From the NCBI GenBank assembly GCA_045546135.1, contig JAZQCD010000029.1:1-64000 (forward strand): a DNA stretch of 64,000 nucleotides, in the 5' to 3' direction. This document shows positions 40,831 to 49,736 of the stretch, in pieces; position 1 is the stretch's first letter, and the number at the start of each line of letters is the position of its first letter. A model generated the notes under the pieces. That model saw nothing but the letters and a program-made list of their open reading frames with translations, was not told where the DNA came from and did not search any database. The translations under genes were made by a program, and so were the position numbers. The DNA comes from RUG13409 sp045546135. Lineage in GTDB: Bacteria; Bacillota; Clostridia; Peptostreptococcales; Anaerovoracaceae.

Positions 40831-42708
40831 ATGGGAAAAGTTATAGGAATAGACCTTGGAACAACAAATAGCTGCGTAGCAGTACTTGAAGGCGGAGACC
40901 CCGTAGTCATCACTAACGCAGAAGGAAACAGAACGACACCGTCAGTAGTAGGTTTTACAAAGGGCGGAGAAAGACTTGTCGGTGAAACAGCAAAGCATCA
41001 GGCAATAACCAACCCTGACAGAACGATCTCTTCCATCAAGAGACATATGGGTTCTAACTACACTGTCAGCATCGACGGAAAGACATATACACCGCAGGAC
41101 ATTTCAGCTATGATCCTTTCAAAGCTCAAAGCTGATGCGGAAAGCTATCTCGGACAGAAGGTAACAGAAGCAGTCATCACAGTTCCTGCATACTTCTCTG
41201 ACAGCCAGAAGCAGGCAACAAAGGACGCAGGAAAGATCGCAGGACTCGATGTAAAGAGGATCGTAAACGAGCCTACGGCAGCAGCCCTTGCATACGGCCT
41301 TGATAAAGCAGAAGGATCACAGAAGATCCTGGTATACGACCTTGGCGGCGGTACATTCGATGTTTCCATCCTTCAGCTCGGCGACGGAGTATTCGAAGTT
41401 CTTGCAACAAACGGCGATACAAAGCTCGGCGGAGATGACTTCGATAACGTTCTTATGAACTACATTGCAGATGAGTTCGCAAAGGAAAACGGAGTCGATC
41501 TTAGAAACGACAAGATGGCAATGCAAAGACTCAAGGAAGCTGCAGAAAAAGCAAAGAAGGAGCTTTCTTCAAGCCAGACAACAAACATCAACCTTCCATA
41601 CATCACAGTAAATAACGGAGAACCTCTCCACATCAACATGGACCTTACAAGAGCTAAGTTCGAACAGCTTACGAAGCACCTTGTAGACAGGACCATAGAG
41701 CCTATGAAGAAGGCTATGCAGGACGCCGGCGTCACAACAGCAGACCTTAGCAAGGTAATACTTGTCGGTGGTTCCACAAGGATCCCTGCAGTTCAGGAAT
41801 GCGTAAGACAGGTCTCCGGCAAAGAGCCATTCAAGGGCATCAACCCTGATGAATGCGTTGCAGCAGGCGCAGCTATCCAGGCAGGCGTTTTAACCGGCGA
41901 AGTAAACGATATACTTCTTCTTGATGTTACACCGCTTTCGCTTTCCATCGAGACCTTGGGCGGAGTTGCAACAAGACTTATCGAAAGGAATACTACGATC
42001 CCTACAAAGAAGAGCCAGATCTTCTCTACAGCTGCAGATAACCAGACAGCAGTAGATATCCACGTAATGCAGGGCGAAAGACAGATGGCAGCTGACAATA
42101 TCACACTCGGCCGCTTCCAGCTTTCAGGGATCCCTCCGGCGCCACGTGGTATCCCACAGATCGAAGTCACATTCGATATCGATGCAAACGGTATCGTAAA
42201 TGTAAGCGCAAAGGATCTTGGTACAGGAAAGAGCCAGAACATCACCATCACATCTTCTACAAAGCTCTCTGAAGAAGAGATCAATGCAAAGGTCAAAGAA
42301 GCTGAGCAGTACGCTGCAGAAGATAAGGCAAAGAAGGAAGGCATAGAAGTAAAGAACCAGGCTGAAACTCTTGTTTATGAGACAGAGAAGAACCTTAAGG
42401 ATCTTGAAGGAAAGCTTTCTCCTGAAGAAGTATCAAAGATCACAGCTGCAAAGGACGAACTCCAGAAAGCCCTCAACGCAGGCACCACTGAAGAGATCAA
42501 ATCAAAGATGGAAGCTCTCACAAATGAGTATCACGTCATATCCACAAAGCTCTATGAACAGGCTCAGGCAGCACAGGGCGCACAGGCAGGACCTGATATG
42601 GGAGCTCAGAACTTCGGAGGACAGGGCTTTACACAGGAGCAGCCTCAGCAGGAAACAAAGAAAGATGATAATGTCGTAGACGCTGACTTTGAGGTAGTCG
42701 ACGACTAA
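40831..42708 (+). CDS. dnaK: Chaperone DnaK (Hsp70)
   Basis: A 625-residue Hsp70. ATPase motifs are GIDLGTTNSCVAV, DLGGGTFDVSI and VGGSTRIPAVQECV; the substrate domain has LLLDVTPLSLSIETLGG and NRTTPS is at the usual place. The hinge and lid helices and the terminal DADFEVVDD are present. Abundant use of GAC, CTT and AAG and very few rare codons fits strong expression. A canonical AAGGAGGAATATAAA leads the ATG. Gram-positive type, lacking the 24-residue insert of proteobacterial DnaK (not measured precisely). Confidence 0.98.
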   Translation: MGKVIGIDLGTTNSCVAVLEGGDPVVITNAEGNRTTPSVVGFTKGGERLVGETAKHQAITNPDRTISSIKRHMGSNYTVSIDGKTYTPQDISAMILSKLKADAESYLGQKVTEAVITVPAYFSDSQKQATKDAGKIAGLDVKRIVNEPTAAALAYGLDKAEGSQKILVYDLGGGTFDVSILQLGDGVFEVLATNGDTKLGGDDFDNVLMNYIADEFAKENGVDLRNDKMAMQRLKEAAEKAKKELSSSQTTNINLPYITVNNGEPLHINMDLTRAKFEQLTKHLVDRTIEPMKKAMQDAGVTTADLSKVILVGGSTRIPAVQECVRQVSGKEPFKGINPDECVAAGAAIQAGVLTGEVNDILLLDVTPLSLSIETLGGVATRLIERNTTIPTKKSQIFSTAADNQTAVDIHVMQGERQMAADNITLGRFQLSGIPPAPRGIPQIEVTFDIDANGIVNVSAKDLGTGKSQNITITSSTKLSEEEINAKVKEAEQYAAEDKAKKEGIEVKNQAETLVYETEKNLKDLEGKLSPEEVSKITAAKDELQKALNAGTTEEIKSKMEALTNEYHVISTKLYEQAQAAQGAQAGPDMGAQNFGGQGFTQEQPQQETKKDDNVVDADFEVVDD

Positions 42709-42716
42709 AGGAAAAA

Positions 42717-43895
42717 ATGGCAGATAAAAAAGATTACTACGAGGTCCTCGGTATAAATAAAGGGGCCTCGGCAGACGAGATAAAATCAGCATTCCACAAA
42801 ATGGCCATGAAGTATCACCCGGACAGAAATCCGGGTGATGCTTCGGCAGAAGAAAAATTCAAAGAGGTCAACGAGGCCTATTCCATCCTTTCGGATCCGG
42901 ATAAAAAGGCTAAGTATGACCGTTTTGGATTTGCAGGAGTGGATCCATCATATGGGGCAGGAGACGGCGGCGGATTCTCAGGATTCGGCGGTTCATCAGG
43001 ATTCAGAGGATTTTCAGGAAGCGATTTCGGATTCGACGATCTTGGAGACATTTTCAACATGTTTACGGGCGGCGGGTCTTCATATACAAGCTCAAGAACA
43101 GGTCCAAGGCGCGGCGCAGATATACAAAAGCGCATGACCATCAGTTTCGAAGAGGCTGCATTCGGTGTAAAGAAAAAGATAAAGATCACAAAGGATTGCG
43201 AGTGCGAAGCCTGCAAAGGAACAGGAGCAAAGGACGGAACAGCAAAGCATACCTGTCCACAGTGCAACGGTACAGGTACTGCTACTACAGTGCAGCAATC
43301 TATCCTTGGTACCATGAGAAGGACAGGGACCTGTCCTACATGTAACGGCAAAGGCTTTGTCATAGATACAAAGTGTGACAAATGCTTTGGAAGCGGTACT
43401 GTCAATAAGACAGTGAACATGAATGTGGATATTCCTGCAGGCGTTGATACCAATTCTGTCATAACCCTAAGAGGTCAGGGCGAGCCCGGACTTCGCGGAG
43501 GATCTGCAGGAGATCTCTTCCTCATACTGACTGTTACTTCCCATGATTATCTAAAGAGAAAAGGAAACGACCTTTGGATAACGGTTCCTATCACATTTAC
43601 TCAGGCAGCCCTTGGTGATGAAATAACCATCCCAAGTCTTAAGGAAAAGATCACATGCAAGATCCCTGCAGGCACGCAGCCCGGAACTGTCCTGAGAGTC
43701 AAAGGCAAGGGTATAGCAGCTCTCAATACAGGCAGGATGGGAGATATGTATGTAGAAGTAAATCTTGAGGTACCAACGAGACTTTCAAATCGTCAAAAGG
43801 AGCTCATAAGAGAATTTGGCGAAGTAAAGCCTGAAGAGGGTTCCTACGCAAAGAAAAAGAGTTTTGCAGATAAAGTAAAAGACTTCTTTGATTAA
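42717..43895 (+). CDS. dnaJ: Chaperone DnaJ (Hsp40, type I)
   Basis: A 392-residue cochaperone that delivers substrates to DnaK and triggers its ATPase. The J domain has YHPDRNPGD with the HPD triplet; a G/F-rich region (residues about 75-120) follows; the zinc region has four CxxCxGxG repeats (CEACKGTG, CPQCNGTG, CPTCNGKG, CDKCFGSG). The C-terminal substrate domains are complete. It starts 8 bases after dnaK and ends at a strong terminator, closing the heat-shock operon. Confidence 0.97.
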   Translation: MADKKDYYEVLGINKGASADEIKSAFHKMAMKYHPDRNPGDASAEEKFKEVNEAYSILSDPDKKAKYDRFGFAGVDPSYGAGDGGGFSGFGGSSGFRGFSGSDFGFDDLGDIFNMFTGGGSSYTSSRTGPRRGADIQKRMTISFEEAAFGVKKKIKITKDCECEACKGTGAKDGTAKHTCPQCNGTGTATTVQQSILGTMRRTGTCPTCNGKGFVIDTKCDKCFGSGTVNKTVNMNVDIPAGVDTNSVITLRGQGEPGLRGGSAGDLFLILTVTSHDYLKRKGNDLWITVPITFTQAALGDEITIPSLKEKITCKIPAGTQPGTVLRVKGKGIAALNTGRMGDMYVEVNLEVPTRLSNRQKELIREFGEVKPEEGSYAKKKSFADKVKDFFD

Positions 43896-43902
43896 AAAAA
43901 CA

Positions 43903-43936
43903 GATGGTCTCAAAAGTTTTGGGACCATCCTTTTTT
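43903..43936 (+). terminator. Terminator of the hrcA-grpE-dnaK-dnaJ operon
   Basis: GATGGTCTCAAAA (43903-43915) pairs with TTTTGGGACCATC (43917-43929, one G-U) and six T follow. Confidence 0.88.
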
Positions 43937-43974
43937 ATACCTGGGCAGTGACTCCTTTTCCTTAAATATCAACT

Positions 43975-45549
43975 TTAATTATCAAGACCTGCTTTTTTTA
44001 TCTCTTCCTTTATCTTTTCAGAAACAGATCTGATATCGTCCTCTTTGACCTTGAGCACCTCTCTGTCATAGGTCATCATTCCGTTGATCTCGTCTTCGAT
44101 ATCTGACACCTGTGTATAGATACTTCCGCAAAGACCTTTTTCTATTGCAGGGATGACCATCCTTTCATAAGAGGTAAGGATCTTTTGGGTCAGGTCTTCT
44201 TTTGATCTGCATCCGCCGTAGCCGTAGGTCTTTTTTGTGGATCTGTGACCGTCTACAGCATATGAGTATCCACCGAATTCAGAGAGGAGCGCAGGTCTTT
44301 CTTTTGGTGTTATCTCAGTGAGTCTGAAATAAATATGTACACTGTCAAAGTCGCTCAAATTCTGAGGGAACCAGCCGGATGTGGAATCAAAGAGCCTGGT
44401 ATCATCAACGCTTTTTAGCATGGTATATGCAGCATCGCTTTCGAACTGCCCCCAGCCCTCATTAAAGAGAGTGTAGGCAATGATGCAAGGATGATCGTAA
44501 AGCATCTCCATGGTTTCCTTTGAGTGCTTTACCCAGAATTCTTTCCTCTTTTCATCAAAACCTGTCTTATCGCTCATATTGAATCCTAAAGTGGCAAGGA
44601 AAGTATCTTTAAAGAATCTGTATTCTCCGTTATTGACCATATCCTGCATTACGAGCATGCCGTGCTTGTCGCAAAGGTAATAGAAGCTTTCGTCTTCTAT
44701 CTTTATATGTTTCCTTAGCATATTGAACCCAAGAGACTTCATGGTAAGTATGTCTTTTTCGTATTCTTCAGGGGTCGCGGTGCAAAGACCGGGAACATAG
44801 TAGCCTTGATCAAGTATTCCGTGGAGGAATACAGGCTTTCCGTTTAAGATTACTCTGTTTGTTCCGTTTATCTCTTTGATTTCTATGGTCCTTAGGCCAA
44901 AATATATCTCGACCTTATCTTTTCCTCTTTCTATGGTCTTTGTGTAAAGGTAAGGATCTTCAGGAGTCCAAAGATGGGGGTCTTCTATATCTATCCTTTG
45001 TATCTCTCCGTCTATATCAAGAGTAGCGCCTTTAAGGTCAGGCTTTATCTTTATATCCTTTATATATCCTTCCGGCACCTGTTCGATCCATACGCTCTTC
45101 CATATGCCTGAAAAGGGCGTATACCACATACCTCCCGGTTTCTTTGTCTGTTTTCCGTAGGGATAGTAGTGGTCGAGACTGTCTTCACATTCTACTGTAA
45201 GCTCGTTTACACCTTCTAAGACATAGTCCGTTACATCGAATTCAAAGGGAAGATAGCCTCCTTCGTGAGTACCTACGAGGACTCCGTTAAGAGAAACGGA
45301 TGCGACCTGATCTACTGCTCCGAAATGAAGGAGGACCCTGTCGTTTTCTTTTTTGAAATCAAATGCTTTGTAGTAAGAAAGATGAGCAGCATTCTTATCT
45401 CCTGCAAAACCCGAAGCAGGAGCCTGGGGCGGGTAGGGGACATTGATGGAAGCTCCGTTAAGCATCCATTCTCCATCAAGACTTTGCCAACTGTCTCTTT
45501 TCATTTGCGGACGAGGATACATGTTCATAGGTTTGTCCTTTCGATTCAC
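43975..45549 (-). CDS. Glycoside hydrolase family 2 protein
   Basis: A 524-residue glycosidase with the GH2 domain order: sugar-binding jelly-roll (WQSLDGEWMLNG, HEGGYLPFEFDVTDYV), a short immunoglobulin-like part and the TIM barrel. The acid/base Glu is in LFNEGWGQFE and the nucleophile Glu in LLSEFGGYSY. GH2 covers beta-galactosidases, glucuronidases and mannosidases; the specificity is not clear. It is smaller than LacZ, with the middle domain apparently reduced (a short immunoglobulin-like region between about 150 and 230). No signal peptide, so it is cytoplasmic. It is divergent from mtaB and probably a single-gene unit. Confidence 0.85.
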   Translation of the reverse strand: MNRKDKPMNMYPRPQMKRDSWQSLDGEWMLNGASINVPYPPQAPASGFAGDKNAAHLSYYKAFDFKKENDRVLLHFGAVDQVASVSLNGVLVGTHEGGYLPFEFDVTDYVLEGVNELTVECEDSLDHYYPYGKQTKKPGGMWYTPFSGIWKSVWIEQVPEGYIKDIKIKPDLKGATLDIDGEIQRIDIEDPHLWTPEDPYLYTKTIERGKDKVEIYFGLRTIEIKEINGTNRVILNGKPVFLHGILDQGYYVPGLCTATPEEYEKDILTMKSLGFNMLRKHIKIEDESFYYLCDKHGMLVMQDMVNNGEYRFFKDTFLATLGFNMSDKTGFDEKRKEFWVKHSKETMEMLYDHPCIIAYTLFNEGWGQFESDAAYTMLKSVDDTRLFDSTSGWFPQNLSDFDSVHIYFRLTEITPKERPALLSEFGGYSYAVDGHRSTKKTYGYGGCRSKEDLTQKILTSYERMVIPAIEKGLCGSIYTQVSDIEDEINGMMTYDREVLKVKEDDIRSVSEKIKEEIKKAGLDN

Positions 45550-45579
45550 TTCTTTTTCTATTAAAAGTATATCATAATG

Positions 45580-45596
45580 TGGTACAATCCGTACTA
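45580..45596 (+). promoter_or_regulatory. Extended -10 box directly before mtaB (candidate leaderless start)
   Basis: TGGTACAAT ends at 45588, seven bases before the ATG at 45596, so transcription should begin at or next to the A of the start codon. No ribosome site is present. Confidence 0.5.
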
Positions 45597-46945
45597 TGAA
45601 GAAAGTAGCATTTTATACACTTGGTTGCAAAGTAAATCAATATGAGACGCAGGCCGTGGCGGAGAGCTTTAAACGCTACGGTTATTCGATCGCAGAAGAG
45701 GACGAAAAGGCCGATATTTATGTAGTCAACAGCTGCAGCGTCACTTCTATGGCTGACAGAAAGTCAAGGCAGTATGTAAGGAAGGTCAAGAAGGAAAATC
45801 CTGATGCTGTAGTCATACTCATGGGATGTTATCCTCAGACAAACCCTTTAGCAGTAGAGAAAATAGAAGAAGCAGATATTGTCCTCGGAACTACAGAAAA
45901 GGACAGAGCTGTAGAGCTTGCAGAAGAGTTTCTTAAAGACAGAGAAAAGAGGAACCTCATAAAGGAAAGCAGGGATTACGGACTTCTTTTAAAAAGAGAT
46001 GGAAGTTACGGCATGCCTGCCTGCCCAATAACAGAAGAAAGCTACAGAGAACTCGGAGAAGTCACAGGCAACGAAAGCCGCACAAGAGCTCTCATCAAGA
46101 TCGAAGACGGCTGCAACAGATTCTGCTCCTACTGCGTCATCCCTTATGCAAGAGGCCCTGTCAGATCACGGCCCATAGAAAGCGTCAAAAAAGAAGCAAT
46201 AGAGCTCATAAACAAGGGATACAAAGAAATAGTGCTGACAGGCATCAATACTGCTCTTTACGGAACAGAAAAAGGCTTTGGCGGAGATCTTGAAAAGCTT
46301 GTAAAGACTCTTAACGATATACCGGGAGATTTTCGTATACGCCTTGGAAGTATGGAACCAACAGTCGTCGATGCAAACTATATCGCAAAGCTTTTGAAAT
46401 ACGAAAAACTTGCCCACCATGTCCATCTGTCTGCGCAGTCAGGCAGCGACAAGGTCCTAAAGCTTATGAACAGGCACTATACTAAAGATGACTACCTTGG
46501 CATGGTAAAGACATTTAAAGACTTCGATCCTCATTACGGCATAACGACTGATATCATAGTCGGTTTTCCGGGAGAGGACGAGGATGATTTCAAAGAGTCT
46601 CTCGAACTTGTAAGAAGGGTAGGTTTCATCCATGTCCACGGTTTTCCTTATTCAGTAAGGCTCTATACTCCTGCTGCTGAAATGGAGCAGATAGATCCGG
46701 CAGTAAAAAAGGAAAGAAACAAGATCCTTTCAAAACTTGCAGATGAAGAAAGCCTCAAATTCATGGGATCTCTTAAGGGCACCGTTCAAAGAGTCCTTAT
46801 AGAAGAGAGGGAAAAGGGATATTGGAAAGGGCACGCAAGCAACTTTTCTATGGTATATACAAATGGTGAATGCAAAGAAAACGAATTCTATGATATACAT
46901 ATAGATGAAGTTTTCAGGGACGGCGTCAAAGGCCATATAGTGTAG
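45596..46945 (+). CDS. mtaB: tRNA t6A37 methylthiotransferase MtaB
   Basis: A 449-residue radical-SAM enzyme that adds a methylthio group to t6A37 of ANN-reading tRNAs, giving ms2t6A. The N-terminal UPF0004 domain starts TLGCKVNQYETQAV, where NQYETQ is the MtaB mark as opposed to MiaB, with three cluster cysteines; the radical SAM cluster motif CNRFCSYC and IPYARGPVRSRP follow, and the C-terminus has a TRAM-like domain. All cysteines needed are present. It has no detectable ribosome site, and its promoter lies on the start codon. Confidence 0.95.
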   Translation: MKKVAFYTLGCKVNQYETQAVAESFKRYGYSIAEEDEKADIYVVNSCSVTSMADRKSRQYVRKVKKENPDAVVILMGCYPQTNPLAVEKIEEADIVLGTTEKDRAVELAEEFLKDREKRNLIKESRDYGLLLKRDGSYGMPACPITEESYRELGEVTGNESRTRALIKIEDGCNRFCSYCVIPYARGPVRSRPIESVKKEAIELINKGYKEIVLTGINTALYGTEKGFGGDLEKLVKTLNDIPGDFRIRLGSMEPTVVDANYIAKLLKYEKLAHHVHLSAQSGSDKVLKLMNRHYTKDDYLGMVKTFKDFDPHYGITTDIIVGFPGEDEDDFKESLELVRRVGFIHVHGFPYSVRLYTPAAEMEQIDPAVKKERNKILSKLADEESLKFMGSLKGTVQRVLIEEREKGYWKGHASNFSMVYTNGECKENEFYDIHIDEVFRDGVKGHIV

Positions 46946-46961
46946 AGGAATGAAGAAAAAA

Positions 46962-46989
46962 AGACCCAAGGGAAACTTCCTTTGGGTCT
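46962..46989. terminator. Bidirectional terminator, mtaB / rpsU
   Basis: AGACCCAAGGGAA (46962-46974) pairs with TTCCTTTGGGTCT (46977-46989) with one G-U pair; A- and T-rich flanks serve both converging genes. Confidence 0.85.
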
Positions 46990-47008
46990 GTTCTTTTTCA
47001 GTGAGAAA

Positions 47009-47191
47009 TTAGTATCTTTGCTTAGCCTTCTTACGTGCTGCTTCTGACTTTTTCTTAGCTCTTACGCTTGGCTTTTCGTAGCATTCTCTCTTGCGGAGTT
47101 CAGCCATGATTCCATCTCTTGCGCAGGATCTCTTGAATCTCTTAAGAGCGTTTTCAAGGTTCTCACCATCTCTGACGGTAACTTGTGCCAT
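47009..47191 (-). CDS. rpsU: 30S ribosomal protein S21
   Basis: A 60-residue small-subunit protein. AQVTVRDGENLENALKRFKR at the start, then the Arg/Lys-rich ELRKRECYEKPSVRAKKKSEAARK, typical of S21. The ATG at 47191 follows AGGAGGTG at the proper distance; an upstream in-frame ATG at 47200 sits on the ribosome site itself and is rejected. Transcribed from the minus strand towards the terminator shared with mtaB. Confidence 0.97.
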   Translation of the reverse strand: MAQVTVRDGENLENALKRFKRSCARDGIMAELRKRECYEKPSVRAKKKSEAARKKAKQRY

Positions 47192-47303
47192 GACATTCAC
47201 CTCCTTACTCGTTCAGACAAGAACATCATCTATTATATAATCGAAAGAACAAATTTGCAAGGATTTTATTTGCGTCTATATACTGATATTTACAGCTCTT
47301 TTC

Positions 47304-47351
47304 TGATATAATCATAGAGCATGTATAGTGCCGCAGTATGCGGCTCGTTTT
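47304..47351 (+). promoter_or_regulatory. Extended -10 box and small terminator-like hairpin before phoH
   Basis: TGATATAAT (47304-47312), then GCCGCA/TGCGGC (47330-47335 with 47339-47344, 3-base loop) followed by TCGTTTTT. The hairpin would form about 11 bases into the RNA. Could limit or stabilise the phoH-ybeY-era transcript; function unknown. Confidence 0.4.
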
Positions 47352-47375
47352 TAAGAATGATCGAGGTTTCAAGTA

Positions 47376-48347
47376 TTGAGTGAGATCCGTATTAAACCAA
47401 GCGTAATGGTCGAACCATCCGAAGTCTTCGGAGTCTTCGACTACAATCTAAAACTGGTTGAAAAGGCCTGTAACGTCAAGATCGCTTACAGAGGAGACGA
47501 GATATCCATAATGGGTGATTCTCCTGAATCTGCAGAGTTCGTCATAAACGAACTTTTCAAGGTGGTCGAAAGCGGGCAAAAGCTTGATGAACAAAAGGTA
47601 AATTACATAATAACCCTTGCAGGTGAAGGAGTTTCATATACTCAGAGCAATCTTCAAAGAGATGTCATCTGCTATACAGTAAAGGGACGTCCCATCAAAC
47701 CCAAGACCATAGGACAAAAGGATTATGTAGATGCCATCAAAAAGAATGACATCTGTTTTGGTGTGGGTCCCGCAGGTACTGGAAAGACATATATTGCAGT
47801 TGCCATGGCAGTTACGGCTCTTAAGGGAAAAGAAGTCGAAAAGCTCATCCTGGCAAGACCTGCAGTTGAAGCAGGCGAGCGCCTTGGTTTCCTTCCCGGT
47901 GACCTTCAGGAAAAGGTCGATCCTTACCTTAGACCTCTTTACGATGCACTTTATGATGTGCTCGGAAGAGAAGCTGCTCTTAGACTCAAGGAAAAGGAAG
48001 TAATAGAGGTTGTTCCTCTTGCATATATGAGAGGACGCACTCTTGATAATGCATATATAATCCTGGATGAGGCGCAGAATGCGACCAAAGAACAGATGAA
48101 GATGTTCCTTACACGTATGGGCTTTGGTTCTAAGGTCATAGTTACAGGTGACGTAACTCAGATAGATCTTCCAAAAGGCAAACGCTCAGGCCTTGTAGAT
48201 GCCATGCGCATTTTAAAAGGAGTAGAAGGAATAGCATTCTGTGAACTTACTGATACTGACGTCGTAAGGCATCCTCTTGTAAGGCGCATAGTCAATGCTT
48301 ATGACAGATATCTTGCAAAGCATCCCGAATGGAACGAGGATCTATAG
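47376..48347 (+). CDS. phoH: PhoH-family ATPase (YbeZ-like)
   Basis: A 323-residue ATPase with a TTG start (after GAGG). Residues 1-110 hold a KH-like part; the P-loop is GVGPAGTGKTYIAVA, and the sensor part has LDEAQNATKEQMKMFLTRMG and VTGDVTQIDLP. PhoH/YbeZ acts with YbeY in ribosome maturation and RNA handling; here ybeY starts directly at its stop codon, and era follows, matching this pairing. Cytoplasmic. The gene is normal in length. Confidence 0.93.
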   Translation: MSEIRIKPSVMVEPSEVFGVFDYNLKLVEKACNVKIAYRGDEISIMGDSPESAEFVINELFKVVESGQKLDEQKVNYIITLAGEGVSYTQSNLQRDVICYTVKGRPIKPKTIGQKDYVDAIKKNDICFGVGPAGTGKTYIAVAMAVTALKGKEVEKLILARPAVEAGERLGFLPGDLQEKVDPYLRPLYDALYDVLGREAALRLKEKEVIEVVPLAYMRGRTLDNAYIILDEAQNATKEQMKMFLTRMGFGSKVIVTGDVTQIDLPKGKRSGLVDAMRILKGVEGIAFCELTDTDVVRHPLVRRIVNAYDRYLAKHPEWNEDL

Positions 48348-48812
48348 ATGAATATATATTTTGACGAAGATCACATGCCGGACGAGGAAACTGAAGTCCT
48401 GATGAACAAAGCTTTAGAGGTAGCCTTAAAAGAAGAAGGAGTCTGCCTTAGCAGCGAACTATCGGTCAGTTTTGTCGATCTTGAAGAGATACATGAGCTT
48501 AACAGGCAGTACAGAGGAGTAGACAGACCAACTGATGTGCTGTCTTTTCCGATGTATGAAAGAGGAGGGATCCCGTCTGAAGAGGACCTTGAAGAAGGTG
48601 AATCCATAGAACTTGGCGATGTTGTCATCTGCACAGATAAGGCAAGGGAGCAGGCAGAAGAGTATGGACACTCCTATGAAAGGGAGCTGATGTATCTGTT
48701 CGTGCATTCAGTATTTCATCTCCTTGGCTATGACCATGAAGTTGAAGAAGAAAAGAAAGAAATGAGAGAAAAGGAAGAGCTCGTCATGACAGAGCTTGGT
48801 ATCACGAGATGA
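48348..48812 (+). CDS. ybeY: Endoribonuclease YbeY
   Basis: A 154-residue metal-dependent ribonuclease for 16S rRNA 3-prime end maturation and rRNA quality control. The metal motif HSVFHLLGYDHE (His-x3-His-x5-His) is complete, and the LNRQYRGVDRPTDVLSFPM region with Asp-Val-Leu-Ser-Phe-Pro is diagnostic. It starts immediately after the phoH stop and overlaps era by 4 bases (ATGA), so it is translated together with both. Confidence 0.96.
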   Translation: MNIYFDEDHMPDEETEVLMNKALEVALKEEGVCLSSELSVSFVDLEEIHELNRQYRGVDRPTDVLSFPMYERGGIPSEEDLEEGESIELGDVVICTDKAREQAEEYGHSYERELMYLFVHSVFHLLGYDHEVEEEKKEMREKEELVMTELGITR

Positions 48813-49702
48813 GATCAGGATTCGTAGGTATAGTCGGAAGACCTAATGTAGGCAAGTCGACTCTTTTAAATTCCATTCTTGGAGAAAAGATCGCAATCAC
48901 CAGTGATAAAGCGCAGACAACAAGAAATGCCATAAGAGGCATCTATACCCGTATGGGGGATGAAGAACCTGTTTGCCAGCTGGTATTCATAGATACTCCG
49001 GGAATACATAAACCAAAAAATGCTCTTGGCAGCTATATGACTGAAACTGCTTTAAGTACTTTCAAAGAAGTCGATACCATACTCTTCCTTGTGGATTCGC
49101 CCCTTGAAGAGGGCAGATCAGGAGACAGGTATATCTTAGATGCTCTTAAGGATGTAAAGACTCCGAAGATACTTGTCATAAACAAGATAGACAAGATCGA
49201 ACCGGATGTATTTGCTTCCATCTATGCTCAGTACGAAGAGATGGGCATGTTTGACGATATCATAGGCACAAATGCTCTCGAAGGAAAGAATGTGGATGTC
49301 CTTCTTAGGAAGCTGGAAGAAAAGGCAGAGGAAGGGCCTATGTATTTTCCTCCTGATATGGTCACAGATCATCCGGAAAGATTTCTTGTATCAGAGATAA
49401 TCAGAGAAAAGATACTTATGTATCTAAAGGAAGAGGTGCCACACGGAGTCGCAGTTGAAATAGAGTCCTATGAAGAGGGGACAAGAGTGACAAAAATAAA
49501 TGCTGCAATTTACTGCGAGAAGCAAAGTCACAAGGGCATCATCATAGGAAAGAAAGGACACACGCTTAAAGGCATAGGCATGTCTGCAAGAGAAGAGATA
49601 GAAGGGCTTCTCGGAAGCAAGGTATATCTTGAGCTCTTTGTAAAAGTAAAAGAACACTGGAGAGATTCAACTCTTGCCATAAGCAATTTTGGGTATAAAT
49701 AA
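48809..49702 (+). CDS. era: GTPase Era
   Basis: A 297-residue GTPase binding the 3-prime end of 16S rRNA during 30S assembly. G1 is GRPNVGKST, G3 DTPG, G4 NKID, followed by the C-terminal KH domain (IIGKKGHTLKGIGMSAREEIE). All G motifs are intact. The trio phoH-ybeY-era is a common ribosome-maturation operon in Firmicutes. A short gap follows to the flavoprotein gene. Confidence 0.97.
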   Translation: MRSGFVGIVGRPNVGKSTLLNSILGEKIAITSDKAQTTRNAIRGIYTRMGDEEPVCQLVFIDTPGIHKPKNALGSYMTETALSTFKEVDTILFLVDSPLEEGRSGDRYILDALKDVKTPKILVINKIDKIEPDVFASIYAQYEEMGMFDDIIGTNALEGKNVDVLLRKLEEKAEEGPMYFPPDMVTDHPERFLVSEIIREKILMYLKEEVPHGVAVEIESYEEGTRVTKINAAIYCEKQSHKGIIIGKKGHTLKGIGMSAREEIEGLLGSKVYLELFVKVKEHWRDSTLAISNFGYK

Positions 49703-49736
49703 GGTTTTGTTATTTAGGTATATAAGAAAGAGGTAA

